This document shows positions 1-5,470 of a stretch of 10,952 nucleotides of DNA, piece by piece. Position 1 is the stretch's first letter. Each line of letters starts with the position of its first letter. The notes under the pieces are model-generated. The model saw only the letters and a list, made by a program, of their open reading frames with translations, was not told the DNA's origin and ran no database searches. Source of the stretch: CF-161 sp035259145 (GTDB lineage Bacteria; Chloroflexota; Dormibacteria; Dormibacterales; Dormibacteraceae); assembly GCA_035259145.1 (NCBI GenBank), contig DATFWQ010000177.1:1-10952 (forward strand), written 5' to 3'. The position numbers were made by a program, and so were the translations under genes.

Positions 1-37
1 GTTCCGTGCCGTCGCGCCGAATCCCGCCGGAGCTATC

Positions 38-67
38 TTCTACAACATTGTTCGCAATGTAGTAGAA
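38..67. promoter_or_regulatory. Inverted-repeat operator upstream of the HTH/PIN module
   Basis: Two 13-base arms, TTCTACAACATTG (38-50) and CAATGTAGTAGAA (55-67), are reverse complements at 12 of 13 positions and are separated by TTCG. The right arm overlaps the putative -10 box (63-68) just before the antitoxin start. A DNA-binding antitoxin often represses its own promoter from such a site, so this is the likely operator. The repeat is seen directly; its role is inferred. Confidence 0.6.
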
Positions 68-68
68 T
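63..68 (+). promoter_or_regulatory. -10 box (TAGAAT) of the HTH/PIN operon, probably leaderless
   Basis: TAGAAT lies exactly six bases before the GTG at 75, which would place the transcription start on that codon. No Shine-Dalgarno sequence precedes either GTG (69 or 75). I see no convincing -35 box. Confidence 0.5.
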
Positions 69-74
69 GTGGTC

Positions 75-383
75 GTGAACTCGGATGAGCTGACGATCAA
101 TGCCGCCGCCGCGCTCGTCGAACGTTCGCCGGAGACTGTCCGACGTTGGGTCTGGAGCGGCCGGCTGAAGGCCCGCAAGAGCGGCCGTCATCTTCTCCTG
201 CCGCGGGCTGAAGTCGAGGCGCTGCGGGCATCTGCACCTTCGAACAAGCGCCTGACTCTGCCAGAGTGGGGTGCCCTCGCGGAACGAGTCCTCAACCGGC
301 GCGGGGAGGGCGGTCGGTCTGCCAGTGATCTGGTTTTGGAGGAGCGCAGCAGAAGGACGGAGTGGCTGGATGCCGGTCGTTGA
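75..383 (+). CDS. HTH (excisionase/MerR-type) antitoxin of a PIN toxin pair
   Basis: This protein of about 102 residues is probably the antitoxin that neutralises the PIN nuclease encoded just downstream and represses its own operon. Its first 50 residues have the pattern of the helix-turn-helix 17 (excisionase-like) domain: LTINAAAALVERSPETVRRW, then a wing with GRLKARKSGRHLLLP and an AEVEALRA helix. The charged C-terminal half has no recognisable fold and is where such antitoxins usually bind the toxin. GTG 75 is preferred over the in-frame GTG 69 because TAGAAT sits six bases before it and neither codon has a Shine-Dalgarno site. The last 14 bases overlap the toxin gene, so the two are translationally linked. 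The fold assignment is fairly sure; the antitoxin role rests on context. Confidence 0.8.
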   Translation: MNSDELTINAAAALVERSPETVRRWVWSGRLKARKSGRHLLLPRAEVEALRASAPSNKRLTLPEWGALAERVLNRRGEGGRSASDLVLEERSRRTEWLDAGR

Positions 384-807
384 CGCCAGCGTGGTCATCG
401 ACTGGATCTCGCCTGAAGCCTCAGCCGGATTACCAGCAGTCCGCCTATTCAACCGCCTGGCGACTGAGGGAGCCAGGTTGCTTGGGCCCCGGCTGCTGCT
501 GGAGGAGGTTTCGAACGCTCTGGTCAGTGGCATTCGGCGGAAGCGATGGTCAGGTGCGGCGGCGGATGCGTCCCACACCTTGCTGCTCCAACTTCCCGTC
601 CGGATTGCCGACGATTATCGCGATCTCGTCCGGGCTTGGGAGCTTGCCCGTCGGTATGACAATCATCCGCTGTACGACATGGTCTATGTGGCGCTGGCGG
701 AGCGGACTCGCACTGAGCTGATCACGGGGGATGAAGCACTGCGGCGCCGCCTGGCACATCTTGGCTGGGTAATCGGGCTAGAGGTGGAGGGGATCACTAC
801 TCCTTAA
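370..807 (+). CDS. PIN-domain toxin (VapC-like ribonuclease)
   Basis: A 145-residue PIN-domain protein, the usual length for VapC-type toxins, which cut RNA in a magnesium-dependent way and stop translation. The expected acidic residues can be seen: D5 in VVDASVVIDW, E46 in LLLEEVSNAL, D103 in LYDMVYVALA and D121 in ITGDEAL. All four active-site positions are present, so it looks functional. ATG 370 is chosen because GGAG (359-362) lies seven bases upstream, the PIN fold begins at residue 3, and the start overlaps the antitoxin stop by 14 bases (370-383). A longer in-frame reading from 271 would only add residues encoded by the antitoxin gene in another frame. The RNA target cannot be read from the sequence. 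Confidence 0.9.
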   Translation: MPVVDASVVIDWISPEASAGLPAVRLFNRLATEGARLLGPRLLLEEVSNALVSGIRRKRWSGAAADASHTLLLQLPVRIADDYRDLVRAWELARRYDNHPLYDMVYVALAERTRTELITGDEALRRRLAHLGWVIGLEVEGITTP

Positions 808-953
808 TCTCCCGGACGCCGACTCAGCTGCTGGAGAAGACGGCGACCACGCACCGGGCAAATGCCGAGTTCGGTGTGCGGATTCCCCGCTCATGTAAGT
901 CGCTATCCGTGTAAGAGCATGTCGCTGGACCTTGGGCCTGGGAGAATCGCGTC

Positions 954-1109
954 ATGGCCAGGGGTGTCGGGCGGCTTCAGCTGGAGAAGTTCGACGAAGG
1001 TGCGCGCGAGCGCGGTTGCGACCTGGAGACGTGCTGCCTCCGATGGCATCCTACCGCCAGCAAGTCAAGAACGGAGGCTGGTCAAGTCTCAGAGCATGCC
1101 GATCGGTAG
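954..1109 (+). CDS. Possible small protein of 51 residues, unrecognised
   Basis: An ATG at 954 follows GGAG (941-944) by nine bases, a good ribosome-binding layout. The first roughly 37 codons favour G or C in the third position, as expected of a coding region here. The product is hydrophilic, beginning MARGVGRLQLEKFDEGARER and containing CDLETCCLRWHP, with no membrane segment or motif I know. Its end overlaps the next gene's start at 1096 by 14 bases in another frame. It may be a real small gene or the 5' end of a decayed one. The stretch 808-953 before it holds nothing I can assign. Confidence 0.3.
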   Translation: MARGVGRLQLEKFDEGARERGCDLETCCLRWHPTASKSRTEAGQVSEHADR

Positions 1110-1392
1110 AAGCAAAGCCGTGTCTTGGGTGATCTTCATGATCCTTTGCTCGGTGGCGGCTCTTGTGTGGTTCATGGACGACGAGACGTTGCTTCGGTCT
1201 ACCCAGCCCCAGACGGCATGGATCACGCTGGCGTTCATGTGGATCGAGATCGCTGCGCTGATGGCAGCTCTCATCCTTCGTTTCCGACGAGGCCAGACGG
1301 GTCTTGGGCTCGCAATTGGAGTCGCATGCGCGGCGCTCAGCGTGAACGTGGCTGGTGCAGCGCTCCTCTGGCCTGCAATCGTCCTGCCGTGA
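1096..1392 (+). CDS. Small three-helix membrane protein, unknown function
   Basis: A 98-residue, very hydrophobic protein with three likely membrane helices at about 8-26, 41-61 and 70-96, separated by an acidic loop (MDDE) and a basic one (RFRRGQ). By the positive-inside rule the second loop should be cytoplasmic. No family is recognised. ATG 1096 is the best start: a weak -10-like AAGTCT (1084-1089) lies six bases before it, as in other leaderless genes in the window, and the GGAGG at 1074-1078 is too far away to serve it. A longer reading from 862 would add a low-complexity, non-membrane stretch and is unlikely. The stop overlaps the next gene's GTG (GTGA, 1389-1392), so the two proteins are probably made together and may form one membrane complex. 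Confidence 0.6.
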   Translation: MPIGRSKAVSWVIFMILCSVAALVWFMDDETLLRSTQPQTAWITLAFMWIEIAALMAALILRFRRGQTGLGLAIGVACAALSVNVAGAALLWPAIVLP

Positions 1393-1883
1393 GCAAACCC
1401 GGTGGGATCATCGGCGTCGTCCTTCCTGGAATCGTTCTTCTGGCTTGGGGCGTCGGTGGAACAGCGAGCGTCGTCGGTGAGCTCTACTTGCACGGACCGC
1501 CCTATGCGGAATCAGCCCTGCAATGGGCGACACCCGATCCTCGAGAGCAACGCGATCCATCCGCCGGACTGGTCGAGTTCACGGCTGCCCGGCTTCAGCA
1601 GCTGAAACACGGTAGTGGGTGGGGTCCGATCGACTACGTCCCTGCGGATGTTCCGTCGACTCGCCCCCACATCGTGTCCGTCAACCCCATCGACAAGTAC
1701 ACCTGGGGCGCAGCTGCCTACTCGGTTCGAGCCGGTAGGTGTTACTTGATCCTCGTCGCCGAGGATCCAAGGAACCCGGAGTACGGGGCCACCTACTATG
1801 GCCGCCTTCCAGCTCGAGAGTCCTGCGTCGGCTCTGCTGCGACGCGGGCCTCAGTTACCTCGACAACGGAACTGCCCGAATGA
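1389..1883 (+). CDS. Single-span membrane-anchored protein with pilin-like C-terminus
   Basis: A 164-residue protein with one N-terminal hydrophobic segment (about 6-29, starting GGIIGVVLPGIVLLAWGVGG) and a soluble, probably extracytoplasmic domain. The GTG start at 1389 lies inside the upstream stop codon (GTGA), so translation is coupled. The C-terminal part has a WGAAAYSVRAGRCYLILV segment, then YGATYYGR and CVGSAA, giving two cysteines (C118, C146). The order W-aA-S-GxCY, YG, C-G-aA resembles the C-terminal domain of some actinobacterial type IV pilin-like proteins, where the cysteines could pair. A classical prepilin cleavage site (GFTLxE) is absent, so it may instead be an anchored receptor or an accessory protein to its partner. 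The gene call is strong; the pilin likeness is only a pattern match. Confidence 0.7.
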   Translation: MSKPGGIIGVVLPGIVLLAWGVGGTASVVGELYLHGPPYAESALQWATPDPREQRDPSAGLVEFTAARLQQLKHGSGWGPIDYVPADVPSTRPHIVSVNPIDKYTWGAAAYSVRAGRCYLILVAEDPRNPEYGATYYGRLPARESCVGSAATRASVTSTTELPE

Positions 1884-2073
1884 GCTCCCGAACGCGCGCA
1901 GACGCCTGCGTCACTGACGACGCTTGAGCTAGCCCGTCCACAAGGGCTCAGGGATCAGGCGTGGCGCCTCAGATGGCCGCTCGCGGGCTGACCTGACCCG
2001 TTGGCACGACTCGTTACGCGAACCGACCGCCAGAGGAGTCTTGGCCACCTGGGTTTCCCCTCCCCATCTCGGG

Positions 2074-2087
2074 GTATACCGGTATAC
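2074..2087. promoter_or_regulatory. Perfect 14-base palindrome, probable MazE operator
   Basis: GTATACCGGTATAC is its own reverse complement. It contains two tandem copies of GGTATAC (2073-2079 and 2081-2087). It overlaps the -10 box and ends eight bases before the antitoxin ATG. Ribbon-helix-helix antitoxins bind such short palindromes as dimers and repress their own promoter. The palindrome is certain; its use by this antitoxin is inferred. Confidence 0.65.
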
Positions 2088-2088
2088 T
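2083..2088 (+). promoter_or_regulatory. -10 box (TATACT) of the mazEF-type operon, leaderless
   Basis: TATACT matches the bacterial -10 consensus at five of six bases and is six bases before ATG 2095, so transcription should start on the start codon. There is no Shine-Dalgarno site for the ATG. No clear -35 box is seen. Confidence 0.6.
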
Positions 2089-2094
2089 GCCGGC

Positions 2095-2391
2095 ATGCCA
2101 GGCGACCGGACCGTAAAGACTGCAGTCTCGCTCCCTCAGCGGCTGTTCGAGGCGACGGAGCGTGCCGCTCGTCGGAGAGGTGTGCCCCGCAGCAGGATCT
2201 TCGTCGAGGCGCTGGAGCACCATCTCGCCGAGGAAGAGGAGAGCGACATTACGGCTCAGATCAACGCCTCCCTTGCGCAGCCCATAACCGAGGAAGAGGC
2301 GGCGGAGGAGGCTGATTCGGAGGCGTTCGTCGCCGAGGCGGCGCGTCGCTTGCTCCCGCAATGGGAGTGGAAGGGTGATCGGTCGGGGTGA
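2095..2391 (+). CDS. Ribbon-helix-helix antitoxin (MazE-like)
   Basis: A 98-residue protein with an N-terminal ribbon-helix-helix domain (about 5-45): the strand RTVKTAVSLP, helix one RLFEATERAARRRG, the turn VPRSR, and helix two IFVEALEHHL. The remaining half is strongly acidic (EEEES, EEEAAEEADSE), fitting a disordered tail that covers the toxin. It ends in RLLPQWEWKGD, an aromatic stretch of the kind that often fills the MazF RNA groove. ATG 2095 is chosen because TATACT precedes it by six bases and the domain starts directly after it; upstream codons to 2041 are not protein-like. It overlaps the toxin by 17 bases. The role follows from the fold and the toxin next door. Confidence 0.85.
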   Translation: MPGDRTVKTAVSLPQRLFEATERAARRRGVPRSRIFVEALEHHLAEEEESDITAQINASLAQPITEEEAAEEADSEAFVAEAARRLLPQWEWKGDRSG

Positions 2392-2716
2392 CGTGTGGTG
2401 GGCTGACTTCGGACCGGCACACGGCTCGGCTCCGGCTTTCCACCGTCCTGCGCTCGTGATCTCAGCGGACAGCTTCAATCGGTCCGCCATTCGAACCGTC
2501 CTCGTCGCTGCGATCACAACAAGTCAGCGTCTCGCCCGTCGGCCCGGGAACGTTATCTTGCCGGCCGGGACCGGTGGTCTCGATCGAGAATCGGTAGTCA
2601 ATGTGTCCCAGGTGGCCACCGTGGATAAGGAGCAGCTCGTCGAGCGATTGGGCACACTCGGAGCCGGCTTCATGCGTCAGGTCGACTCTGGTTTGAGCCT
2701 GGTGCTGGGTCTCTGA
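2375..2716 (+). CDS. mazF: MazF/PemK-family mRNA interferase toxin
   Basis: A 113-residue MazF-family endoribonuclease, which cuts mRNA at short sequences and halts growth when its antitoxin is lost. Family landmarks appear in order: the N-terminal RGDVWWADFG, then HRPALVISADSFN with the conserved arginine R24, then VAAITTS with T48/T49 at the conserved threonine site, and LDRESVVNVSQVATVDKEQL. R24 and T48 match the paired Arg/Thr catalytic residues known in Bacillus MazF, and the length is normal, so it should be active. GTG 2375 has GGGAG (2363-2367) seven bases upstream and overlaps the antitoxin by 17 bases. About 190 bases after the stop (2717-2904) hold no gene or terminator I can recognise. 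The cleavage sequence cannot be predicted. Confidence 0.93.
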   Translation: MIGRGDVWWADFGPAHGSAPAFHRPALVISADSFNRSAIRTVLVAAITTSQRLARRPGNVILPAGTGGLDRESVVNVSQVATVDKEQLVERLGTLGAGFMRQVDSGLSLVLGL

Positions 2717-2904
2717 ACCGTCACCTGGCGCTCCTCGCTGGGAAGGGCCTGCCAGTCTGGGAGGGCTTCGAGGTCTCGTCGGTTCAGGATCCTGCGGCCG
2801 ATCGCCTTACTGACCGTCCGCAGACGATGACGCTCTTGCACAACAGGTTCCTGGCCTTGATGAGGCGGCCGCGCCGGGGCTGTTTCGGCCGAAGCGACTC
2901 GAAT

Positions 2905-3237
2905 TTACCGCCATCGCCTTCGAGGACCGCTGAGCGCGAGGGTGATCAAGCCGATCGCAACCAGGCCGGCCACGGCGAACGTCTCCTGGGTGTCCAGCCA
3001 GCCAAGAGCCGCCGCCGTCAGGAGCAGCAGCACTGGCGCCAGCCATAACGCCGCTGCCAGTTCTTTGCGTCCCAGCTGGTCGTTGCGTGGCAGCATTGAC
3101 AGCCCCCTGGGGGTGGGTCTCTCGTCGAGGAGCTCTCGTGCCAATCGGACGTTGGCATCCAGAGGGGCAAAGATCGAGTACATGTTCTTCCGATTCAAGC
3201 TGCGGAGGTCGGATTCATGCAGCGGTTTGTGTGCCAT
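2905..3237 (-). CDS. Small two-helix membrane protein, unknown function
   Basis: A 110-residue protein with a basic, soluble N-terminal half (MAHKPLHESDLRSLNRKNMY, then FAPLDANVRLARELLDERP) and two C-terminal membrane helices at about 60-79 and 86-104, ending in the basic tail GPRRRWR. Both ends should face the cytoplasm. I do not recognise a family. The ATG at 3237 has a near-perfect Shine-Dalgarno site, AGGAGGTG (3245-3252), seven bases upstream, unlike most first genes in this window, so it has a real 5' leader. It stands alone, convergent with mazF; 188 bases separate the two stops. The gene call is firm because of the ribosome site and membrane pattern. Confidence 0.7.
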   Translation of the reverse strand: MAHKPLHESDLRSLNRKNMYSIFAPLDANVRLARELLDERPTPRGLSMLPRNDQLGRKELAAALWLAPVLLLLTAAALGWLDTQETFAVAGLVAIGLITLALSGPRRRWR

Positions 3238-3244
3238 CGAAGGT

Positions 3245-3252
3245 CACCTCCT
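3245..3252 (-). promoter_or_regulatory. Strong Shine-Dalgarno site (AGGAGGTG)
   Basis: Read on the minus strand, AGGAGGTG lies seven bases before ATG 3237. It decides the start of the small membrane protein gene and shows that the organism also uses led transcripts. Confidence 0.75.
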
Positions 3253-3555
3253 CTCCCGGCTCGACCATTCACCAACCAGCCACACGACTGACCACCCAAA
3301 CAGCCACCTGCTGGGACGTGTCCATAGGGCCAGTCCTCGATGAACTTGACCCTGGTGGTAGCAACAGTCCGGCGCCGTGGGCGGCTGGCTCATCTACCAC
3401 CACAACGTCCGGCGTCAGCGACCGGGTCGCTGACCATCCTTGGCGCCAGGGGCACGTCCAGACCAGCAGAGCCACCTCGCAGAGCCCTCGCGAGTGAAAA
3501 AGGTGTCCACAGCTGGGCGAACGGGAGTCACGGAAGATCCGCCCCGCGCCCGCTG
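3253..3555. other. Gene-free stretch holding a 21-base palindrome
   Basis: I see no credible gene on either strand. The available open frames give proline-, serine- and arginine-rich translations with no hydrophobic core or motif. Part should be the promoter and leader of the minus-strand gene starting at 3237. The only clear structure is the inverted repeat at 3414-3434. The stretch may also contain the decayed 3' flank of the oxidoreductase remnant that ends at 3556. Confidence 0.5.
3414..3434. repeat. Perfect inverted repeat, 10-base arms with a one-base centre
   Basis: GTCAGCGACC (3414-3423) and GGTCGCTGAC (3425-3434) are exact reverse complements around a single G. It has no T-run on either side, so it does not look like a standard intrinsic terminator. 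It could be a dimer-binding operator left from a lost regulator or transport gene. It lies more than 100 bases from any intact start codon. Confidence 0.6.
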
Positions 3556-3855
3556 CTACGGGGTAATGACGATTCCTCCTCGAACCGGTCCCTCTTGCAA
3601 GTAACGGATAGCTGCGGCGACCTGGCTGAGCGGAAACGTCCTGGCGATGATCGGCGTAAGCTGGCCCGATTCGAGGAGCGTCTTCAACATGGCGATGGCG
3701 TCTTGCTTGCTGGGTGCCCTGCCATTGAAGCTCGGCAAGTGACCATCGAATCGTGCGCGTGCGACAAGGCCAAAAAAGCGGGCACGCTCGCGAGAAAGTC
3801 TTGGGTGAAGTCGATGACGTGATCCGTCCCCTGAAGGGCTGCTGCACTCCGCAGG
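3556..3855 (-). pseudogene. Remnant of an MDR-family NAD(P)-dependent alcohol dehydrogenase/quinone oxidoreductase
   Basis: The last roughly 74 codons (3777 down to the TAG at 3556) read like the C-terminus of a medium-chain dehydrogenase: KQDAIAMLKTLLESGQLTP, then IIARTFPLSQVAAAIRYLQE and GPVRGGIVITP. Just upstream, in a different frame, DHVIDFTQDF (3824-3795) matches the GADHVIDYTxEDF segment of the nucleotide-binding domain. In intact relatives these pieces are separated by several tens of residues; here they nearly touch and are out of frame. So an internal deletion with a frameshift has occurred, and the N-terminal half is missing before about 3855, where the YjbR gene's promoter begins. 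It cannot make a working enzyme. Confidence 0.75.
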
Positions 3856-3878
3856 TCGGTCCGAGGCGCACGCGGCTG

Positions 3879-3884
3879 TAGTGT
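3879..3884 (+). promoter_or_regulatory. -10 box (TAGTGT) of the YjbR-family gene, leaderless
   Basis: TAGTGT is six bases before GTG 3891, so the transcript should begin at the start codon. The GGGGAG at 3885-3890 directly touches the GTG, too close to act as a normal Shine-Dalgarno site, which favours leaderless translation. Confidence 0.45.
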
Positions 3885-3890
3885 GGGGAG

Positions 3891-4280
3891 GTGGCAACCC
3901 CGGACGACGTCCGGCGCATCGCTCTGTCGCTGCCGGAGACGAGCGAGGCCGAGGGCCGCTTCGCCTTCTCGGTCTTGAGCAGGGGCAAGCAGAAAGGGTT
4001 CGCCTGGGTCTGGGCGGAGCGCGTCCATCCGAAGAAGGCGCGCGTCCCTAACCCCGCCGTCCTCGCGGTCCGCGTCGGCGACGAGATCGAGAAGGACATC
4101 CTCCTCCGCTCGGACGAGGACAAGTTCTTCACGGAGCCGCACTACAAGGGCTTTCCCGCGGTGCTCGTCAGGCTCGCGGCGATAGACGCCGGCGAGCTGG
4201 AGGAGCTGATCACGAACGCGTGGCGGGACCAGGCGCCGCGTGAGCTCCGGGAGGCCTTCGACAGCACCAGCCTTGGCTGA
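3891..4280 (+). CDS. YjbR/MmcQ-family (CyaY-like fold) protein
   Basis: A 129-residue protein of the YjbR/MmcQ family, small alpha/beta proteins with a CyaY-like fold. Some are annotated as DNA-binding, but their role is unsettled. Family features are clear: TPDDVRRIALSLPETSEAEG at the start, the AFSVLSRGKQKGFAWVW strand region, VLAVRVGDEIEKDILL, and the closing pattern FFTEPHYKGFPAVLVRL, then IDAGELEELITNAWRDQAP. Length is normal. GTG 3891 is chosen because the domain starts directly there and a -10 box is spaced for a leaderless transcript. It is a single gene on the plus strand between two broken minus-strand genes and appears to be an inserted module of about 420 bases. The family is sure; the cellular job is not. 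Confidence 0.88.
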   Translation: MATPDDVRRIALSLPETSEAEGRFAFSVLSRGKQKGFAWVWAERVHPKKARVPNPAVLAVRVGDEIEKDILLRSDEDKFFTEPHYKGFPAVLVRLAAIDAGELEELITNAWRDQAPRELREAFDSTSLG

Positions 4281-4282
4281 TT

Positions 4283-4390
4283 GCGGGGCTCGACCGTGCG
4301 TTTGCGAGCGAGTTCGCCGGTGGCAAGCAGCTCGCAACAAACCCGCTCGGCGAAGGCCGCCAACGGAACCTGGATGCCGAGTAGGGGGAT
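4283..4390 (-). pseudogene. Remnant of a LuxR-family regulator, linker before the HTH
   Basis: On the minus strand, IPLLGIQVPLAAFAERVCCE and LLATGELARKRTVEPR (about 4390 to 4283) resemble the helix that runs into the DNA-binding domain of large actinobacterial LuxR regulators, typically AFAERARRELxATGExxRKRTVETRDELTPQE. The match stops at 4283, three bases beyond the TGA of the plus-strand YjbR-family gene, so the helix-turn-helix itself is lost. Upstream the frame cannot be followed with confidence, and 4391-4500 holds nothing else I can name. The family is recognised from memory of its sequence pattern, so this is moderate confidence. Confidence 0.5.
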
Positions 4391-4500
4391 CGCTCCCGGA
4401 CGGCAGTCGTCGGTGACGCCCCGGATCCCGCCGGAACCACTTGAGCGTGGCTCGGTCGGCTGACTCAATCCGCTGCCCATCCACGTTGGGGCGGTCGTGA

Positions 4501-5364
4501 TTACGGCGCCTGGGGCAGCTTCTTGAGGCCTCGGCCGACGGCGGGCGCGGACGGTGGCGGCACGACCGGTCCGATGTCCCCGTCGGGCGCCACGTCGAGG
4601 TCCACGATCACGGGCGCGTGATCGCTCGGCCCGCTGCCCTTGCGGGCCTGCCGGTCGACCCAGGCTGCCCGCACCCGGGCTACCACTGGCGTGGTAGCCA
4701 GCACCAGGTCGATCCGCATCCCCATGTCCTGGTGGAACATCCCCGCCCGGTAGTCCCAGTAGGTGAAGATCCGGGCGTCCGGCCAGCGATCGCGAATGAC
4801 GTCATGCAGGCCGCGCGCCTTCAGCTCCGCGAGCGCAGCCCGCTCAGCCGGGGTCACGTGGGTCTGGCCGACGTAGGCGTCCGGGTCGAAGACGTCTGCG
4901 TCCGTCGGTGCGATGTTCATGTCCCCGCACACGATTGTGGACTCTGGAGCGGCGCTCACGGTCTCCGCCAGCGCGCCCAGCCAGGCCAGCTTGTAGCGGT
5001 AATGCTCCGAGTCCGGCACCCGCCCGTTGGGCACGTAGACCGAGTGCAGCCGCACCCCGCCGCAGGTCGCGGACACTGCTCGCGCCTCCGGATGTGGGAA
5101 GCCCGGTGCACCGGCTATCCCGACCACCACGTCGTCCAGGCCCAAACGGGAGAGGATCGCCACTCCGTTCCACTGTGCCTCGCCGTGGTGAGCGGTCGCG
5201 TAGCCGCGCCTGGCCAGATCATCGCCGAGGAGCTCAACGAACGCGTCGTCGGCGAGCTTGGTCTCCTGGAGGCACACGACGTCCGGCTGCCGCTGGTCCA
5301 GCCACGGCAACAGCCGCGGCACCCGCTGCTTGACCGAGTTTACGTTCCAGGTCGCCACCCGCAT
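4501..5364 (-). CDS. xthA: Exodeoxyribonuclease III / AP endonuclease (EEP family)
   Basis: A 287-residue exonuclease III homologue, a base-excision repair enzyme that cuts DNA 5' of abasic sites and removes 3' blocking groups. The catalytic set is complete and at the family's usual places: N7 in WNVNSVK, E34 in QETKL, Y110 in VYVPNGR, D148 and N150 in GDMNIAPTD, D219 in MRIDLVLA, and D248/H249 in SDHAPVIVDL. The core ends near residue 257; a proline-rich tail of about 30 residues follows and is unusual. ATG 5364 begins the MRVATWNVNS strand exactly, and TACCGT lies seven bases upstream, fitting a near-leaderless transcript. It is a single gene, not in an obvious operon. Confidence 0.95.
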   Translation of the reverse strand: MRVATWNVNSVKQRVPRLLPWLDQRQPDVVCLQETKLADDAFVELLGDDLARRGYATAHHGEAQWNGVAILSRLGLDDVVVGIAGAPGFPHPEARAVSATCGGVRLHSVYVPNGRVPDSEHYRYKLAWLGALAETVSAAPESTIVCGDMNIAPTDADVFDPDAYVGQTHVTPAERAALAELKARGLHDVIRDRWPDARIFTYWDYRAGMFHQDMGMRIDLVLATTPVVARVRAAWVDRQARKGSGPSDHAPVIVDLDVAPDGDIGPVVPPPSAPAVGRGLKKLPQAP

Positions 5365-5371
5365 CGGTCCT

Positions 5372-5377
5372 ACGGTA
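5372..5377 (-). promoter_or_regulatory. -10 box (TACCGT) of the exonuclease III gene
   Basis: Read on the minus strand, TACCGT is seven bases before ATG 5364, giving a transcript that starts at or one base before the codon. No good -35 box is seen. Confidence 0.4.
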
Positions 5378-5470
5378 GCGATTGGGTCAGGGCGGCCGTG
5401 GTCACGCGCGCTTCAATTGCGCAGCTGGCGGCGCTGCTGGCGATAATCTGCTTTGCAACCCGCCGAACTC

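Noticed and set aside
271..369. Longer start for the PIN toxin at 271
   Set aside because: The added residues overlap the antitoxin coding region and precede the first PIN strand. ATG 370 has a Shine-Dalgarno site.
1912..1965. Possible hairpins after the pilin-like gene
   Set aside because: The complementary stretches are short, bulged and not followed by T residues; I could not support a terminator.
3269..4132. Minus-strand open frame of 287 codons
   Set aside because: It is antisense to the YjbR-family gene, then crosses the oxidoreductase remnant in the wrong frame. There is no recognisable motif.
3684..4484. Minus-strand open frame of 266 codons
   Set aside because: It runs antisense through the YjbR-family gene and has low-complexity composition. 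Only its C-terminal piece DHVIDFTQDF is meaningful, as part of the oxidoreductase remnant.
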